Positions 44,619-53,674 of a stretch of DNA of 64,000 bases are shown piece after piece. The stretch is from NCBI RefSeq assembly GCF_040719145.1, contig NZ_JBFDUZ010000001.1:1-64000 (forward strand), read 5' to 3'. The DNA is from Paenibacillus sp. JQZ6Y-1 (GTDB lineage: Bacteria; Bacillota; Bacilli; Paenibacillales; Paenibacillaceae). The notes under the pieces are model-generated. The model searched no databases. It was not told the DNA's origin and saw only the letters and a list, made by a program, of their open reading frames with translations. The position numbers and the translations under genes were made by a program. The first letter of the stretch is position 1. Each line of letters starts with the position of its first letter.

Positions 44619-45083
44619 ATGATTCAAGGTATCTTTGAAACGCATATCAATGTTAGTGATGTAGAGGTATCCGCTCGGTTTTATGAGCAACTGCCGGGCG
44701 TTACCTTACTGCATCGTGATGAGCAACGCAAGAGCCGTTTTTACTGGATTGGTCAGCCGGGTACATCCATGCTGGGCATTCGGCAAGATTATCCGTCTCC
44801 GCTTGTACAGCGACAGCATTTTGCGTTTACAACGAGTCTGGATTCCTTGCGTACGGCTGCATCAGAACTGGCAAAGCTAGGCATCGTTACCGAGAATTTT
44901 CATGGCGATGTGGTTGAGCGTGCCGATGATTTGATCGTATTTCCATTTATGCCGGCGGTATCGATCTATTTTACAGATCCCGACGGTCATTCCCTCGAAC
45001 TTCTTGCCATGCTGCCGCATTCGGCACAACCGGATCAGCCGCTGATGACATGGAAAGAGTGGGAACAACGGCAACAAGCCTGA
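44619..45083 (+). CDS. VOC-superfamily (glyoxalase-like) protein
   Basis: A 154-residue protein with two beta-alpha-beta-beta-beta modules of the vicinal oxygen chelate fold: FETHINVSDVEVSARFYEQL at the start and SIYFTDPDGHSLELLAML near the end. Possible metal ligands are His9, His68 and Glu130, but the reaction is unknown; members include dioxygenases, glyoxalases and fosfomycin-resistance proteins. It sits between nrdE and nrdF on the same strand, an unusual position. The ribosome-binding site is weak (agaaagtg), suggesting low expression. Confidence 0.85.
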   Translation: MIQGIFETHINVSDVEVSARFYEQLPGVTLLHRDEQRKSRFYWIGQPGTSMLGIRQDYPSPLVQRQHFAFTTSLDSLRTAASELAKLGIVTENFHGDVVERADDLIVFPFMPAVSIYFTDPDGHSLELLAMLPHSAQPDQPLMTWKEWEQRQQA

Positions 45084-45120
45084 ACAGGCAATACAGTATG
45101 AATGAAATATCAACACAGCC

Positions 45121-45168
45121 TGCAAAAGTTACTTCTCACGGGCGTACACCGTCCGGGCTTCTTTTGCA
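45121..45168 (+). other. Stem-loop between the VOC gene and nrdF
   Basis: tgcaaaag pairs with cttttgca, enclosing a GC-rich partly paired region (cgggcg, cgtccggg). A few T follow (tgtccttttatg). It may act as a weak terminator or mRNA-stability element that lowers nrdF relative to nrdE. Confidence 0.5.
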
Positions 45169-45250
45169 TGCTGTCCTTTTATGAGTTCAAGCATGATTTT
45201 AGATTTTGCTGGATGTTTGAAGCCAGCCATACGAAAGGGGCATACTACCG

Positions 45251-46219
45251 ATGAGTGAGCCAATCAAAGCGGTAAACTGGAACCGTCCAGACGACGATTT
45301 CACAATGATGTTCTGGAATCAGAATATTATGCAGTTCTGGACGGATGACGAGATTCCGCTGTCCGACGATAAAATGTCTTGGATTCAGCTGAGTGACGCT
45401 GAACGCGAAACGTACATGAAGGTACTAGGCGGTCTGACTCTGCTGGATACGATTCAAGGCGGCATTGGTATGCCACAAATTATGGAGCATGTGGACGGGC
45501 TGCAACGCAAAGCCGTACTGGGCTTTATGGCGATGATGGAGCAAATTCACGCCAAATCGTACAGCAGTATCTTCACCACATTGTCCTCCACTGAGGAAAT
45601 CGATAACATTTTCAAATGGGTCGAAGATCATCCGCGTCTGCAACGCAAAGCGGAAACGATCCGTCAGTACTACAACAGTATCAACTCGCCAAAAGAGCTG
45701 TTCTTGGCGATGGCTGCATCCGTACTACTGGAAAGCTATCTGTTCTACAGCGGCTTCTTCTATCCGCTCTATCTGGCAGGTCAAGGCAAAATGACTTGCA
45801 GCGGCGAAATCATCGACCTGATCCTGCGCGATGAAAGTATCCACGGCGTATACGTGGGTGTACTGGCACAGGAGATCTACAGCGAGCTGAGCGAAGACGA
45901 GCAAAAAGATGCATACGAGACGCTGGAAGGGCTGTTCCGTTATCTGCATGAGAACGAGGAAGGCTACACAGCGGAAGTGTATGACCATATCGGTCTGACT
46001 GCAGAAGTGAATGTATTCCTGCGTTACAATGCGAACAAAGCGTTTATGAATCTGGGCTTTGATCCGCTGTTCCCAGACGAGGAAGTGAACCCAATCGTCT
46101 TCAACGGAATCAGTACGCACACGAAGCAGCATGACTTTTTCTCCAAAAAAGGAAATGGCTACGTACGCGCGATCAACGTAGAGCGCCTGACCGACGACGA
46201 TTTCAAATTCGAGTTCTAA
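45251..46219 (+). CDS. nrdF: Class Ib ribonucleotide reductase beta subunit
   Basis: A 322-residue radical-generating subunit. Metal-binding helices are visible: MEQIHAKSYSSIF carries Glu and His ligands with the radical-site Tyr region, and RDESIHGVYVG the second set. Together with NrdE and NrdI it makes dNTPs using a manganese or iron cofactor. The aaagggg site precedes ATG 45251. The C-terminal tail (RLTDDDFKFEF) is the usual NrdE-binding tail. Confidence 0.95.
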   Translation: MSEPIKAVNWNRPDDDFTMMFWNQNIMQFWTDDEIPLSDDKMSWIQLSDAERETYMKVLGGLTLLDTIQGGIGMPQIMEHVDGLQRKAVLGFMAMMEQIHAKSYSSIFTTLSSTEEIDNIFKWVEDHPRLQRKAETIRQYYNSINSPKELFLAMAASVLLESYLFYSGFFYPLYLAGQGKMTCSGEIIDLILRDESIHGVYVGVLAQEIYSELSEDEQKDAYETLEGLFRYLHENEEGYTAEVYDHIGLTAEVNVFLRYNANKAFMNLGFDPLFPDEEVNPIVFNGISTHTKQHDFFSKKGNGYVRAINVERLTDDDFKFEF

Positions 46220-46375
46220 TTCACACCGGACTAACCGGAAAGTGAACCATCGCATCTAAACAAACCATCACCGCCAGCCGATATATAAAAAGCCGGTTAC
46301 AGAGAAAAGGCGTATCGATAAATAGAGAGATAAAAAAGAGATATACAAAGGTTTATGTTACAAAAGGGGATTCAG

Positions 46376-46422
46376 AGAAGGCTGTTTTGCCGCGTAGGGG
46401 TACGCTGGCGAAGCAGCCTTCT
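46376..46422 (+). other. Compound stem-loop in the gap after nrdF
   Basis: Outer stem agaaggctg/cagccttct encloses an inner gccgcgta/tacgctggc stem with a gggg loop. No clear T run follows, so it is a weak terminator or structured leader. The 363-base gap holds nothing else recognised. Confidence 0.6.
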
Positions 46423-46582
46423 TACGTTGGGAAAACCCTTTGTATGTCTTACCAATTAGGGATCGAACGTACCAGATACCCTGTGCAATATCCAATATAA
46501 GTAAAAATTCATATTGTTGCCTGTGATGACTTGTGCCATACTAAAGGCAAATTCATTTGGAACGCACAGGAGGATGATCGTC

Positions 46583-48130
46583 ATGTACAGAGTCGTCGTC
46601 GTAGATGACGAAGCGATGATGTTAGAAGGATGGCAGACGATGGTGGAATGGGGACAATACGGGTTTGAGCTATGCGGTATGGCAACCGATGGGCAGGAAG
46701 GGCTGGATATCGTGCAGCAGCTTCAACCGGATCTTTTGATTACTGATATTGCTATGCCTGTTCTGGATGGAATCGGTCTGATCAAAGCGCTGCGTCTACA
46801 AAACGAGCGTAATATACGCACTGTTATTGTAAGCGGTTACTCTGATTTTGCGTATGCACGTCAGGCGCTTCAATATGAAGTGGATCATTACATAATCAAA
46901 CCGATTATCAGCGAGGAGATTCATGATATGCTGAAGCAGCTCAAGCAGTCACTGGATGAGGATGCCCAGTGCCAGCAGCAGCTTCATCTGGATAATGAAT
47001 TGGCAGCGGCAGCAGCGATTGCCAGACTGCTACGTGGCGAGGAACGAGAGATTCCATCATCCATTACGGAATTGCTCGGCATGACAACAGCATCAAAATG
47101 CTGGCTGATTGCGACAGCGAATGACGATGAATCCTCCGAGCAGCCTATGCGGCAATTAAGCACAGCATATCGAGCTGCCGCTTGCCAAGCATGGACGTTC
47201 CAAACTAGCCCTTGCCGCACCCACCTGCTGCTAATTACAACGAACAGAAACGATGAATGGGTGGAGAACATGTTGCATCAGGAGCTGGAAGTGATGAATA
47301 ATGCGCCTGCTGTATGGTATTGCAGCGCCAGCTCCGTACGACTAGATGAGCTACCGCTGTTGTATGCGCAGCTAGCCGAATTGAAGCAGCAGCGAGCAGA
47401 TCATACCCAAATTGTTAGGTATGGTTCGCAATCGTATCATTCGGACAATAAGGCAGTTTGCCGATTGGAAGATATACGACGCTGTGCAGCTCATTTGCTC
47501 AAGCTGATCGAGCAGGGAAGCTTTCGCCAGCTGGAACAATTTATCACCAGTTTGCCGGATCGTTATGAAGGGCGCGAACTACCCGTTGGTCCGCTGCGCA
47601 TCCTGATTCGACATCTATTGGGCGAGCTGCTGCGTACCCTTCAGACGACCCATCATCCAGAAGCTACAGACGGCAAACGATGGCTAAACCAGCTACTGGA
47701 TGTACAGCCTGCGGAGAAGAACAGTTGGAATCTAGATACGTTAAAACGACTCTGCATCAATGCCGGGCAGCTGCTACAGCAGACGACCATGCCTTCGGCA
47801 AGTGGAACCACAGCGATTATCGGTCAGGCAGAGCGACATATCCGCGATCATTTTCGTGAGAAGCTGCAATTGCAGCAGCTTGCTCGCCAATTTAACCTGA
47901 ATGCCGTCTATTTTGGACAGCAATTCAAACGCGCGACTGGGCATAGCTTTAACGATTATGTACATCTACTACGGATTGAGGAAGCGAAAAAGCTACTGCG
48001 TCGCACAGATATGAAGGTGGCGGATATTGCTGACTGTCTTGGTTATCATGATAGTGATTATTTTAGCGCTAAATTTAAAGCGCTTACAAATGAACTGCCT
48101 TCCACTTACAAATCCAGACGGCAGGGGTGA
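46583..48130 (+). CDS. YesN-type AraC-family response regulator (first)
   Basis: A 515-residue regulator. A CheY-like receiver (1-120) has Asp8-Asp9 and phospho-acceptor Asp55 (LLITDIAMPVLDG). A long middle region (about 130-405) is followed by AraC-type helix-turn-helix pairs near the C terminus (LQLQQLARQFNLNAVYFGQQ and KVADIADCLGYHDSDYFSAK). It probably answers the neighbouring YesM-type kinase and activates the carbohydrate-uptake genes downstream. ATG 46583 lies nine bases after aggagg; the frame is open further upstream, but without a ribosome-binding site. Confidence 0.9.
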   Translation: MYRVVVVDDEAMMLEGWQTMVEWGQYGFELCGMATDGQEGLDIVQQLQPDLLITDIAMPVLDGIGLIKALRLQNERNIRTVIVSGYSDFAYARQALQYEVDHYIIKPIISEEIHDMLKQLKQSLDEDAQCQQQLHLDNELAAAAAIARLLRGEEREIPSSITELLGMTTASKCWLIATANDDESSEQPMRQLSTAYRAAACQAWTFQTSPCRTHLLLITTNRNDEWVENMLHQELEVMNNAPAVWYCSASSVRLDELPLLYAQLAELKQQRADHTQIVRYGSQSYHSDNKAVCRLEDIRRCAAHLLKLIEQGSFRQLEQFITSLPDRYEGRELPVGPLRILIRHLLGELLRTLQTTHHPEATDGKRWLNQLLDVQPAEKNSWNLDTLKRLCINAGQLLQQTTMPSASGTTAIIGQAERHIRDHFREKLQLQQLARQFNLNAVYFGQQFKRATGHSFNDYVHLLRIEEAKKLLRRTDMKVADIADCLGYHDSDYFSAKFKALTNELPSTYKSRRQG

Positions 48131-48139
48131 ACAAACAGC

Positions 48140-50008
48140 ATGAACCATTTTGGAGATCGACCTCGCCGTAAAGGGACGAATAGTAAGCGGAAATGGCGCT
48201 TACGGATGGCACTGCCCGGTGTTCATCGGGTGAACGATATACCGCTACGATATAAGTTTTTGCTGATCTATTTGCTCTGTGTGCTGCTGCCGATTGTGGC
48301 GATTAATTTATTCTTTTATCAGCGCAATTCGGAAGATATTCAAATTAGAGAGCAGGAAAATGTACGCAAATCGATGGATCGTGCCTCCGGTGAGCTACTT
48401 GGCATGATTGACGAGGCAATTGCGCTCAATCATTCCATTCGGATGGACGACTCCATTTATCGTTCGTTGGATCGCTCGTACGCTTCGCCTTCTGCTTATT
48501 ATGACGAATATTACGGCTTTTTGCGGGACAAGCTAACCCGCTATATGTCGGCGAACATTACCGAGGTTCGCATTTATACGGACAATCATACGATCCAGAC
48601 GGGCGCCAACTATCATGTAATGAATCGGGTGGCGCTAGATGCGCAGCCTTGGTTAGCACGTCTGAAAAGCAGCCGTAGCAATATTACGGTGAGCGCGTAT
48701 CAGGAAATTAACGGATTCAGCCCGGGCAAACGCATCAGCATCGTCAGCAAAATGAATACGTATCCGTCGTATGCCCGATACGATAAATATTCGCGGGTCG
48801 ATCTGTCGATGAGCAAAATCTACAGTGTGCTCAATCGGGAACAGGGCAGTTTGCAGCTACGGCTGGTAGATAATCAGGATCGTGTGGTTGCGGCAAGCGG
48901 TGAGGATACCCGCATTGGAACGGCTTTGTATGCCAATCCGCATGAGGTGCTGGATTCGGCGCATTCAGGCTATACCATTCAGCGAAGTCTGGGTGATTTT
49001 AATTATGTCAAAGGCTGGACGCTGATCGGTACTGCCGATACGCGTCGTCTGGATAGTTTGCTAGATGAAGCGCATCGTTCGATCTTATGGCTGGCAATCT
49101 TCAGCACTGTGATTCCATCGCTGCTCATTTTTATAATTCTGCGCTCGTATCATTATCGAGTCAAAAAGCTGTCTGTCCATATGGAGCATATCCGGCATGA
49201 GCGATTTGAGCCGATTGATATTCAGGAAGGAAACGATGAGGTCGGTGAATTGATTCGCACCTTTAACGTGATGACAGAGCGTATCGCGTCGCTCATCAAT
49301 GATGTATACAAGCTGGAAATTCGGCAAAAAAGCGTAGAACTGGAGCAGGTGCGTACGGAATTATCGATGCTACAAAGTCAGGTCAATCCGCATTTTCTAT
49401 TTAATACGCTCAATGCGTTGCTTGTTGTGTGTACGAAGAATGGCTATACCGAGGTGACAGGAATTATCAAAAATTTGTCGTTGATGATGCGGCAGCTGCT
49501 TAGTCGTGCAGATGGATTGGTCACATTGGAGGAGGAATTGCAGTTTACGCTGATGTACTTGCAGATTGAGAAGTTTCGGTTCGGCGATTTATTTGAATAT
49601 ACGCTTCATATCGATCCAGCAGCAAGACAGCAGCGTATTCCGCGCATGAGCATTCAACCACTAGCGGAAAATGCTTGCAAGCATGGTCTACAGGCGCGTA
49701 AAAGTGGGCGCTGCATCGACATTGTGGCAAAGCTGAATGATAGTGGATTGCAGGTGATGGTGAACGACAATGGTGTTGGCATGCCAGCCGAACGGTTGGA
49801 TCAGCTGCTGGAATGTTTGCATAAGGATGACGGTATGGAAGGGCATATCGGTATTCGCAATGTGTATCGTAGGCTGGAATTGTTTTATGACCACGAAGCC
49901 GAGTTTGTAATTCACAGTGACCCAGAACACGGTACACAGGCAGGATTTCGTATCCCGCATACACAGCTGCATGCGCAAGGAAGCCTATGGAATAGAGAGT
50001 CTGGATAG
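48140..50008 (+). CDS. YesM-type sensor histidine kinase
   Basis: A 622-residue membrane kinase. Membrane segments at about 40-60 and 315-335 flank a large extracellular sensor domain (about 60-310), followed by HAMP (about 335-390), a His_kinase domain with phospho-acceptor His418 in QSQVNPHFLFNTLNAL, and a HATPase domain with QPLAENACKHG and NDNGVGMP. It likely senses an external oligosaccharide. It sits between two YesN-type regulator genes, with 9- and 11-base gaps, so all three form one operon. Confidence 0.92.
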   Translation: MNHFGDRPRRKGTNSKRKWRLRMALPGVHRVNDIPLRYKFLLIYLLCVLLPIVAINLFFYQRNSEDIQIREQENVRKSMDRASGELLGMIDEAIALNHSIRMDDSIYRSLDRSYASPSAYYDEYYGFLRDKLTRYMSANITEVRIYTDNHTIQTGANYHVMNRVALDAQPWLARLKSSRSNITVSAYQEINGFSPGKRISIVSKMNTYPSYARYDKYSRVDLSMSKIYSVLNREQGSLQLRLVDNQDRVVAASGEDTRIGTALYANPHEVLDSAHSGYTIQRSLGDFNYVKGWTLIGTADTRRLDSLLDEAHRSILWLAIFSTVIPSLLIFIILRSYHYRVKKLSVHMEHIRHERFEPIDIQEGNDEVGELIRTFNVMTERIASLINDVYKLEIRQKSVELEQVRTELSMLQSQVNPHFLFNTLNALLVVCTKNGYTEVTGIIKNLSLMMRQLLSRADGLVTLEEELQFTLMYLQIEKFRFGDLFEYTLHIDPAARQQRIPRMSIQPLAENACKHGLQARKSGRCIDIVAKLNDSGLQVMVNDNGVGMPAERLDQLLECLHKDDGMEGHIGIRNVYRRLELFYDHEAEFVIHSDPEHGTQAGFRIPHTQLHAQGSLWNRESG

Positions 50009-50019
50009 GAGGTCGTGAT

Positions 50020-51594
50020 ATGCACACGGTATTGTTGGTGGATGATGAGCCATTTGCATTGGAAGGCTTGGAACTGATGATCGATTGGCAGAGCTGCGGC
50101 TTTCAGGTGGAGGGCAGCTGCACGAACGGGGAGGAAGCGATTCGTTATTTGCAGCAATCGACGCCTGATCTGATCGTGACGGATATTCGAATGCCGCTGA
50201 TGGACGGTCTGGAATTGATTCGGGAAACGCGCCGTCTTGGCAACCAATCCAGCATGTTTGTCATCACGAGCGGGTATCATGATTTTGAATATGCGCGTCA
50301 GGCGATGCAGTTGGGCGTATCGCATTATCTTTTAAAACCTGTTATTGGTCCTGAAGTGGACGAGATGCTGGTGGCGGTTGGGCGGCAACTAGAGGAACGC
50401 TCATGGCGACAGCTGATTCGTCAAACAGCGAACCAATATGCGCTACGTCAGCAGTTTACCTTGCTGCTATCCAGAGAATATGCTGCTGTTGAGATGGAAA
50501 CGGAGCTATCGATGGTTCAAGAGTGGAGCGATAGACACTCTATGCCTCATTGGAGCTATCTACACATTCGTACAGATGCCGAAAGCGCTGGACAAGTGCG
50601 TACGCTCGTATCCCAGTTTGCTGCTACAGAGCATGCGTGCCATTTGGTGGATGATCCGCAGGATGCCGATCTGTTCGGGCTGGTCAAAGGCTGGTCGTCC
50701 AAGGAACCGAAGCAAGTCGAAGAACTGACGGAGCGGCTTCGTCATCGTTTTGGCGAAGCGTTGTCCGACTCGGTTCGTCTGGCTATGGGCAGTATGGTTA
50801 CCGATATTGCACAGCTGCATCAATCATGGTGCAGTGCCAACCATTATGCTGGCTTGCTATTTTTTGATGATGTGCATACTGTGCATGAGCGAGAGCATGA
50901 GGATCAGTCTATGTCTTTTACAAAAGAAGCGCTCTCTGCTGTCACCCTTATTGTGGAGCTGATTGAGAATGGGGATACAGAGCGACTGCAAGCGGAGCTG
51001 GATAGTCAATTTGAACGGTTTCGAGAGGAACGAACCGTGCCGGAGCTGGTCAGTATCTTTGTAACGGAAGCGATTCTTCGCTGCGTGGCACTGCATACCG
51101 AGCTGGGCGGCGAGGAGCAGCAGGTACTAGCGGCGGGCGAGTTGGAGCATATTACGTGTCCTCATTGTCGACTGGGAGAGATTCAGCAGCGCCTGACTGA
51201 CTTTTGCCTGCGCTGTCAGCGTGAAATCGGGCTGTTGCAGGAAGCGCAGACGGGCGGGGTACAGGCGCGAGTGGCTGACTTTTTGCGGCAGCATTATACC
51301 GAGGGTTGGACCGTGCGTGAACTGGCTGAGAAATTTTATGTTCATCCTGTGTATCTTGGACAATCATTTACACGTCGTTATGGGGTGAGCATTCTGGATT
51401 TTGTGCATAATCTGCGAATTGTCGAGGCGGAGCGTTTGCTGCTGGATGGTAGCTTGACCTTTTGTGCTATTGCGGAGCAGATTGGGTATCGAAGCTATTC
51501 GCATTTTCTAAAGCAGTTTGAAAAGCGGACTGGCTGCAAGCCCGGCGATTATTGCCGTCTGCATGGCAGTGAGACGGTACGAGAAGAACCCTAA
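50020..51594 (+). CDS. YesN-type AraC-family response regulator (second)
   Basis: A 524-residue regulator built like the first: receiver (1-120) with Asp8-Asp9 and phospho-acceptor Asp55 (LIVTDIRMPLMDG), central region, and C-terminal AraC DNA-binding domain (TVRELAEKFYVHPVYLGQSF and TFCAIAEQIGYRSYSHFLKQ). A CPHC motif at about residue 383 (ITCPHCRLGE) with other Cys nearby is unusual for this class and could bind metal. The taggaggt site is good. It follows the kinase gene by 11 bases. Confidence 0.9.
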   Translation: MHTVLLVDDEPFALEGLELMIDWQSCGFQVEGSCTNGEEAIRYLQQSTPDLIVTDIRMPLMDGLELIRETRRLGNQSSMFVITSGYHDFEYARQAMQLGVSHYLLKPVIGPEVDEMLVAVGRQLEERSWRQLIRQTANQYALRQQFTLLLSREYAAVEMETELSMVQEWSDRHSMPHWSYLHIRTDAESAGQVRTLVSQFAATEHACHLVDDPQDADLFGLVKGWSSKEPKQVEELTERLRHRFGEALSDSVRLAMGSMVTDIAQLHQSWCSANHYAGLLFFDDVHTVHEREHEDQSMSFTKEALSAVTLIVELIENGDTERLQAELDSQFERFREERTVPELVSIFVTEAILRCVALHTELGGEEQQVLAAGELEHITCPHCRLGEIQQRLTDFCLRCQREIGLLQEAQTGGVQARVADFLRQHYTEGWTVRELAEKFYVHPVYLGQSFTRRYGVSILDFVHNLRIVEAERLLLDGSLTFCAIAEQIGYRSYSHFLKQFEKRTGCKPGDYCRLHGSETVREEP

Positions 51595-51702
51595 CGCTTC
51601 CAAAGCTGCAACAGCACGAATAGAATAAAACAGCACAATGTAGCACAAACAGAATAACAACGGCTAAGACACGGGAAGTTAACCGACAGCGCCATAGCAG
51701 GT

Positions 51703-51766
51703 GGATCGTTCGTTATGGGATGAGAAGGAGCAGGATACGTTCTGCCTTTTCGATACACGAACGATC
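51703..51766 (+). other. 64-base stem-loop before the lplA-type gene
   Basis: gatcgttcgt pairs with acgaacgatc, and inside gagaagg..cag pairs with ctg..ccttttc, giving a long nearly continuous hairpin. It lies 108 bases after the second regulator and 155 before the lipoprotein gene. The T run after it is poor; it may be a terminator or RNA element separating the regulators from the transporter genes. Confidence 0.6.
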
Positions 51767-51855
51767 AGGTGGTCATCGGTTTGCTTCCTTGTTTTGTGCT
51801 GTCGTATCGCAAACCCCTAAAATTTCAGGGGGTCACATCTTAAATTTGATTATTT

Positions 51856-51869
51856 TGTAAGCGTATACA
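51856..51869 (+). promoter_or_regulatory. CcpA cre site before the lplA-type gene
   Basis: TGTAAGCGTATACA fits the cre consensus closely. It lies 52 bases before the start codon, inside the likely promoter (TTGATT at 51846), so CcpA would repress the transporter and xylanase genes in the presence of preferred sugars. Confidence 0.8.
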
Positions 51870-51921
51870 ATAAATCATAATAAATACAGCAATGATATTT
51901 CATGATGAGGGGGAATAGATC

Positions 51922-53565
51922 ATGAGGAAATTGAAACGACGGACGCTATGGAGCTCCATTTCACTAGCGTTGGCTTGCAGCATGGCACTAGCAGGCTGTA
52001 GCGGGGACAAGTCGGCAAGCGACGGTTCCGGTCCATTTACGATTACGGCTTTTATTAGCACGCCGAATCAGGCACCTGCGGCAGATAATCGGATTTATCG
52101 CCAAATTCAGGATGAGCTGGGCGTCAAGTTGGACATGGAATTTCTAGTAGGCGATTTGCAGCAAAAGCTAGGCGTAATGATTGCAGGCGGAGAATACCCT
52201 GACCTGATTACCGCCGATCCAAAGCTGGTATCTGCGGGAGCCGTGATTCCATTGGAGGATCTAATCGAGCAGAATGCACCCAATTTGAAAAAGCATTATG
52301 CCAAGTATTGGAACCGGATGAAGGATGCCAGTGATGGTCATATTTATTGGCTGCCCAACTACGGTGCTTATCAAGGTGAATATCAGGTCAACAATTACTC
52401 CGGTCCAGCCTTCTGGCTGCAAAAGGATGTACTGAAGGAAGCTGGCTATCCAACGCCAAAAACGTTGGACGAATATATGAAAATCATTCGCGATTATGCG
52501 CAAAAGCATCCGACCATTGATGGACAGCCGACGATTGGCTTTACTACATTGGCGTCCGACTGGCGCACCTTCCCACTCTTCAATCCACCGGAGCATTTGA
52601 CCGGTCACCCGAATGAGGGCGGCGTTGTGGTCGATAACGGCGTGGCACAGGTATTTGCCGATAAGGATATATCCAAGCGATATTACAAAGAATTGAATGG
52701 TTTGTACAATGACAATCTGATGGACAAGGAAGCCTTTGTACAGAATTATGATCAGTATTTGGCGAAAATCTCTAGCGGTCGTGTGCTCGGTATGTTCGAT
52801 CAGCATTGGAACTTCGAGCCTGCTGAGACTACGCTAGTATCCCAGCAGAAAAATGGCAAAACATATGTGGGCTTCCCACTGGTATACGATACGAGCATCA
52901 AGGACCACTATCTGGATCGACCCGTAATCAACCTGAACAACGGCTTCGGCATCAGCGTGAATGCCAAGGACCCCGTCAAAATTATTAAGTTTCTAGATGC
53001 GCTCATGGATGATAAGTATCAGAAGCTGCTGTCTTGGGGCGAAAAAGACGTCGATTACAAGGTCGACGACAAGGGCAAATTCTATCGTACCGCTGAGCAG
53101 CGTAAGCAGCAGGAAGACCCAACTTGGAAGCTATCCAACCGCGCAGAAGCCTTTTATGGAGCGGCTCCTAAGTTTCAGGGAACGTACAGTGATGGCAATG
53201 CCAGCGATCCCGGCAGTCAGCCGGATGAGTTCTACGCTTCACTGAAGACGGAGGATCGCGAGCTGCTGGATGCGTATGGCTTCAAAACATGGACAGACTT
53301 CTTCTCACCTGCTCCTGAAAATGCCGTCTACTATCCTGCATGGCAAATTGATCTGATCGACGGCTCGGACGCCTCCATTGCGAACAAGCAAATGACAGAT
53401 ACGTCGCTCAAATATTTGCCGCAGGCGATTATGGCGAGCAAGGATCAGTTTGACAGTGTATGGCAGCAATATGTCGATGCGTACAAAAATATCAACATCA
53501 AGGCATACGAGGATCGCATCAACGAGCAAATTCAGTGGCGGATCAAAAATTGGTCGACCGAATAA
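51922..53565 (+). CDS. lplA: Oligosaccharide-binding lipoprotein (LplA-type)
   Basis: A 547-residue extracellular solute-binding protein of the LplA/YtcQ class. The signal peptide ends in lipobox LAGC with lipidated Cys26. The two-lobed binding fold carries many aromatic residues (WLPNYGAYQGEYQV, FWLQKDVLKEAGYPTP) suited to sugar stacking. It feeds the two permeases next to it. By analogy with the aldouronate cluster of Paenibacillus and the neighbouring xylanase, xylo-oligosaccharides or aldouronates are the likely ligand. The gaggggga site is strong; a cre site lies upstream. Confidence 0.9.
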   Translation: MRKLKRRTLWSSISLALACSMALAGCSGDKSASDGSGPFTITAFISTPNQAPAADNRIYRQIQDELGVKLDMEFLVGDLQQKLGVMIAGGEYPDLITADPKLVSAGAVIPLEDLIEQNAPNLKKHYAKYWNRMKDASDGHIYWLPNYGAYQGEYQVNNYSGPAFWLQKDVLKEAGYPTPKTLDEYMKIIRDYAQKHPTIDGQPTIGFTTLASDWRTFPLFNPPEHLTGHPNEGGVVVDNGVAQVFADKDISKRYYKELNGLYNDNLMDKEAFVQNYDQYLAKISSGRVLGMFDQHWNFEPAETTLVSQQKNGKTYVGFPLVYDTSIKDHYLDRPVINLNNGFGISVNAKDPVKIIKFLDALMDDKYQKLLSWGEKDVDYKVDDKGKFYRTAEQRKQQEDPTWKLSNRAEAFYGAAPKFQGTYSDGNASDPGSQPDEFYASLKTEDRELLDAYGFKTWTDFFSPAPENAVYYPAWQIDLIDGSDASIANKQMTDTSLKYLPQAIMASKDQFDSVWQQYVDAYKNINIKAYEDRINEQIQWRIKNWSTE

Positions 53566-53674
53566 TCAAGGATCAACGGCGGACAGCCAATCAGCCTGCA
53601 TGATGCGGGCAGATGGGCTGTTTGCCACCAATTCACGGCAGTGATCAACAGTCATGCCGGAAAGGACGTGGAGC

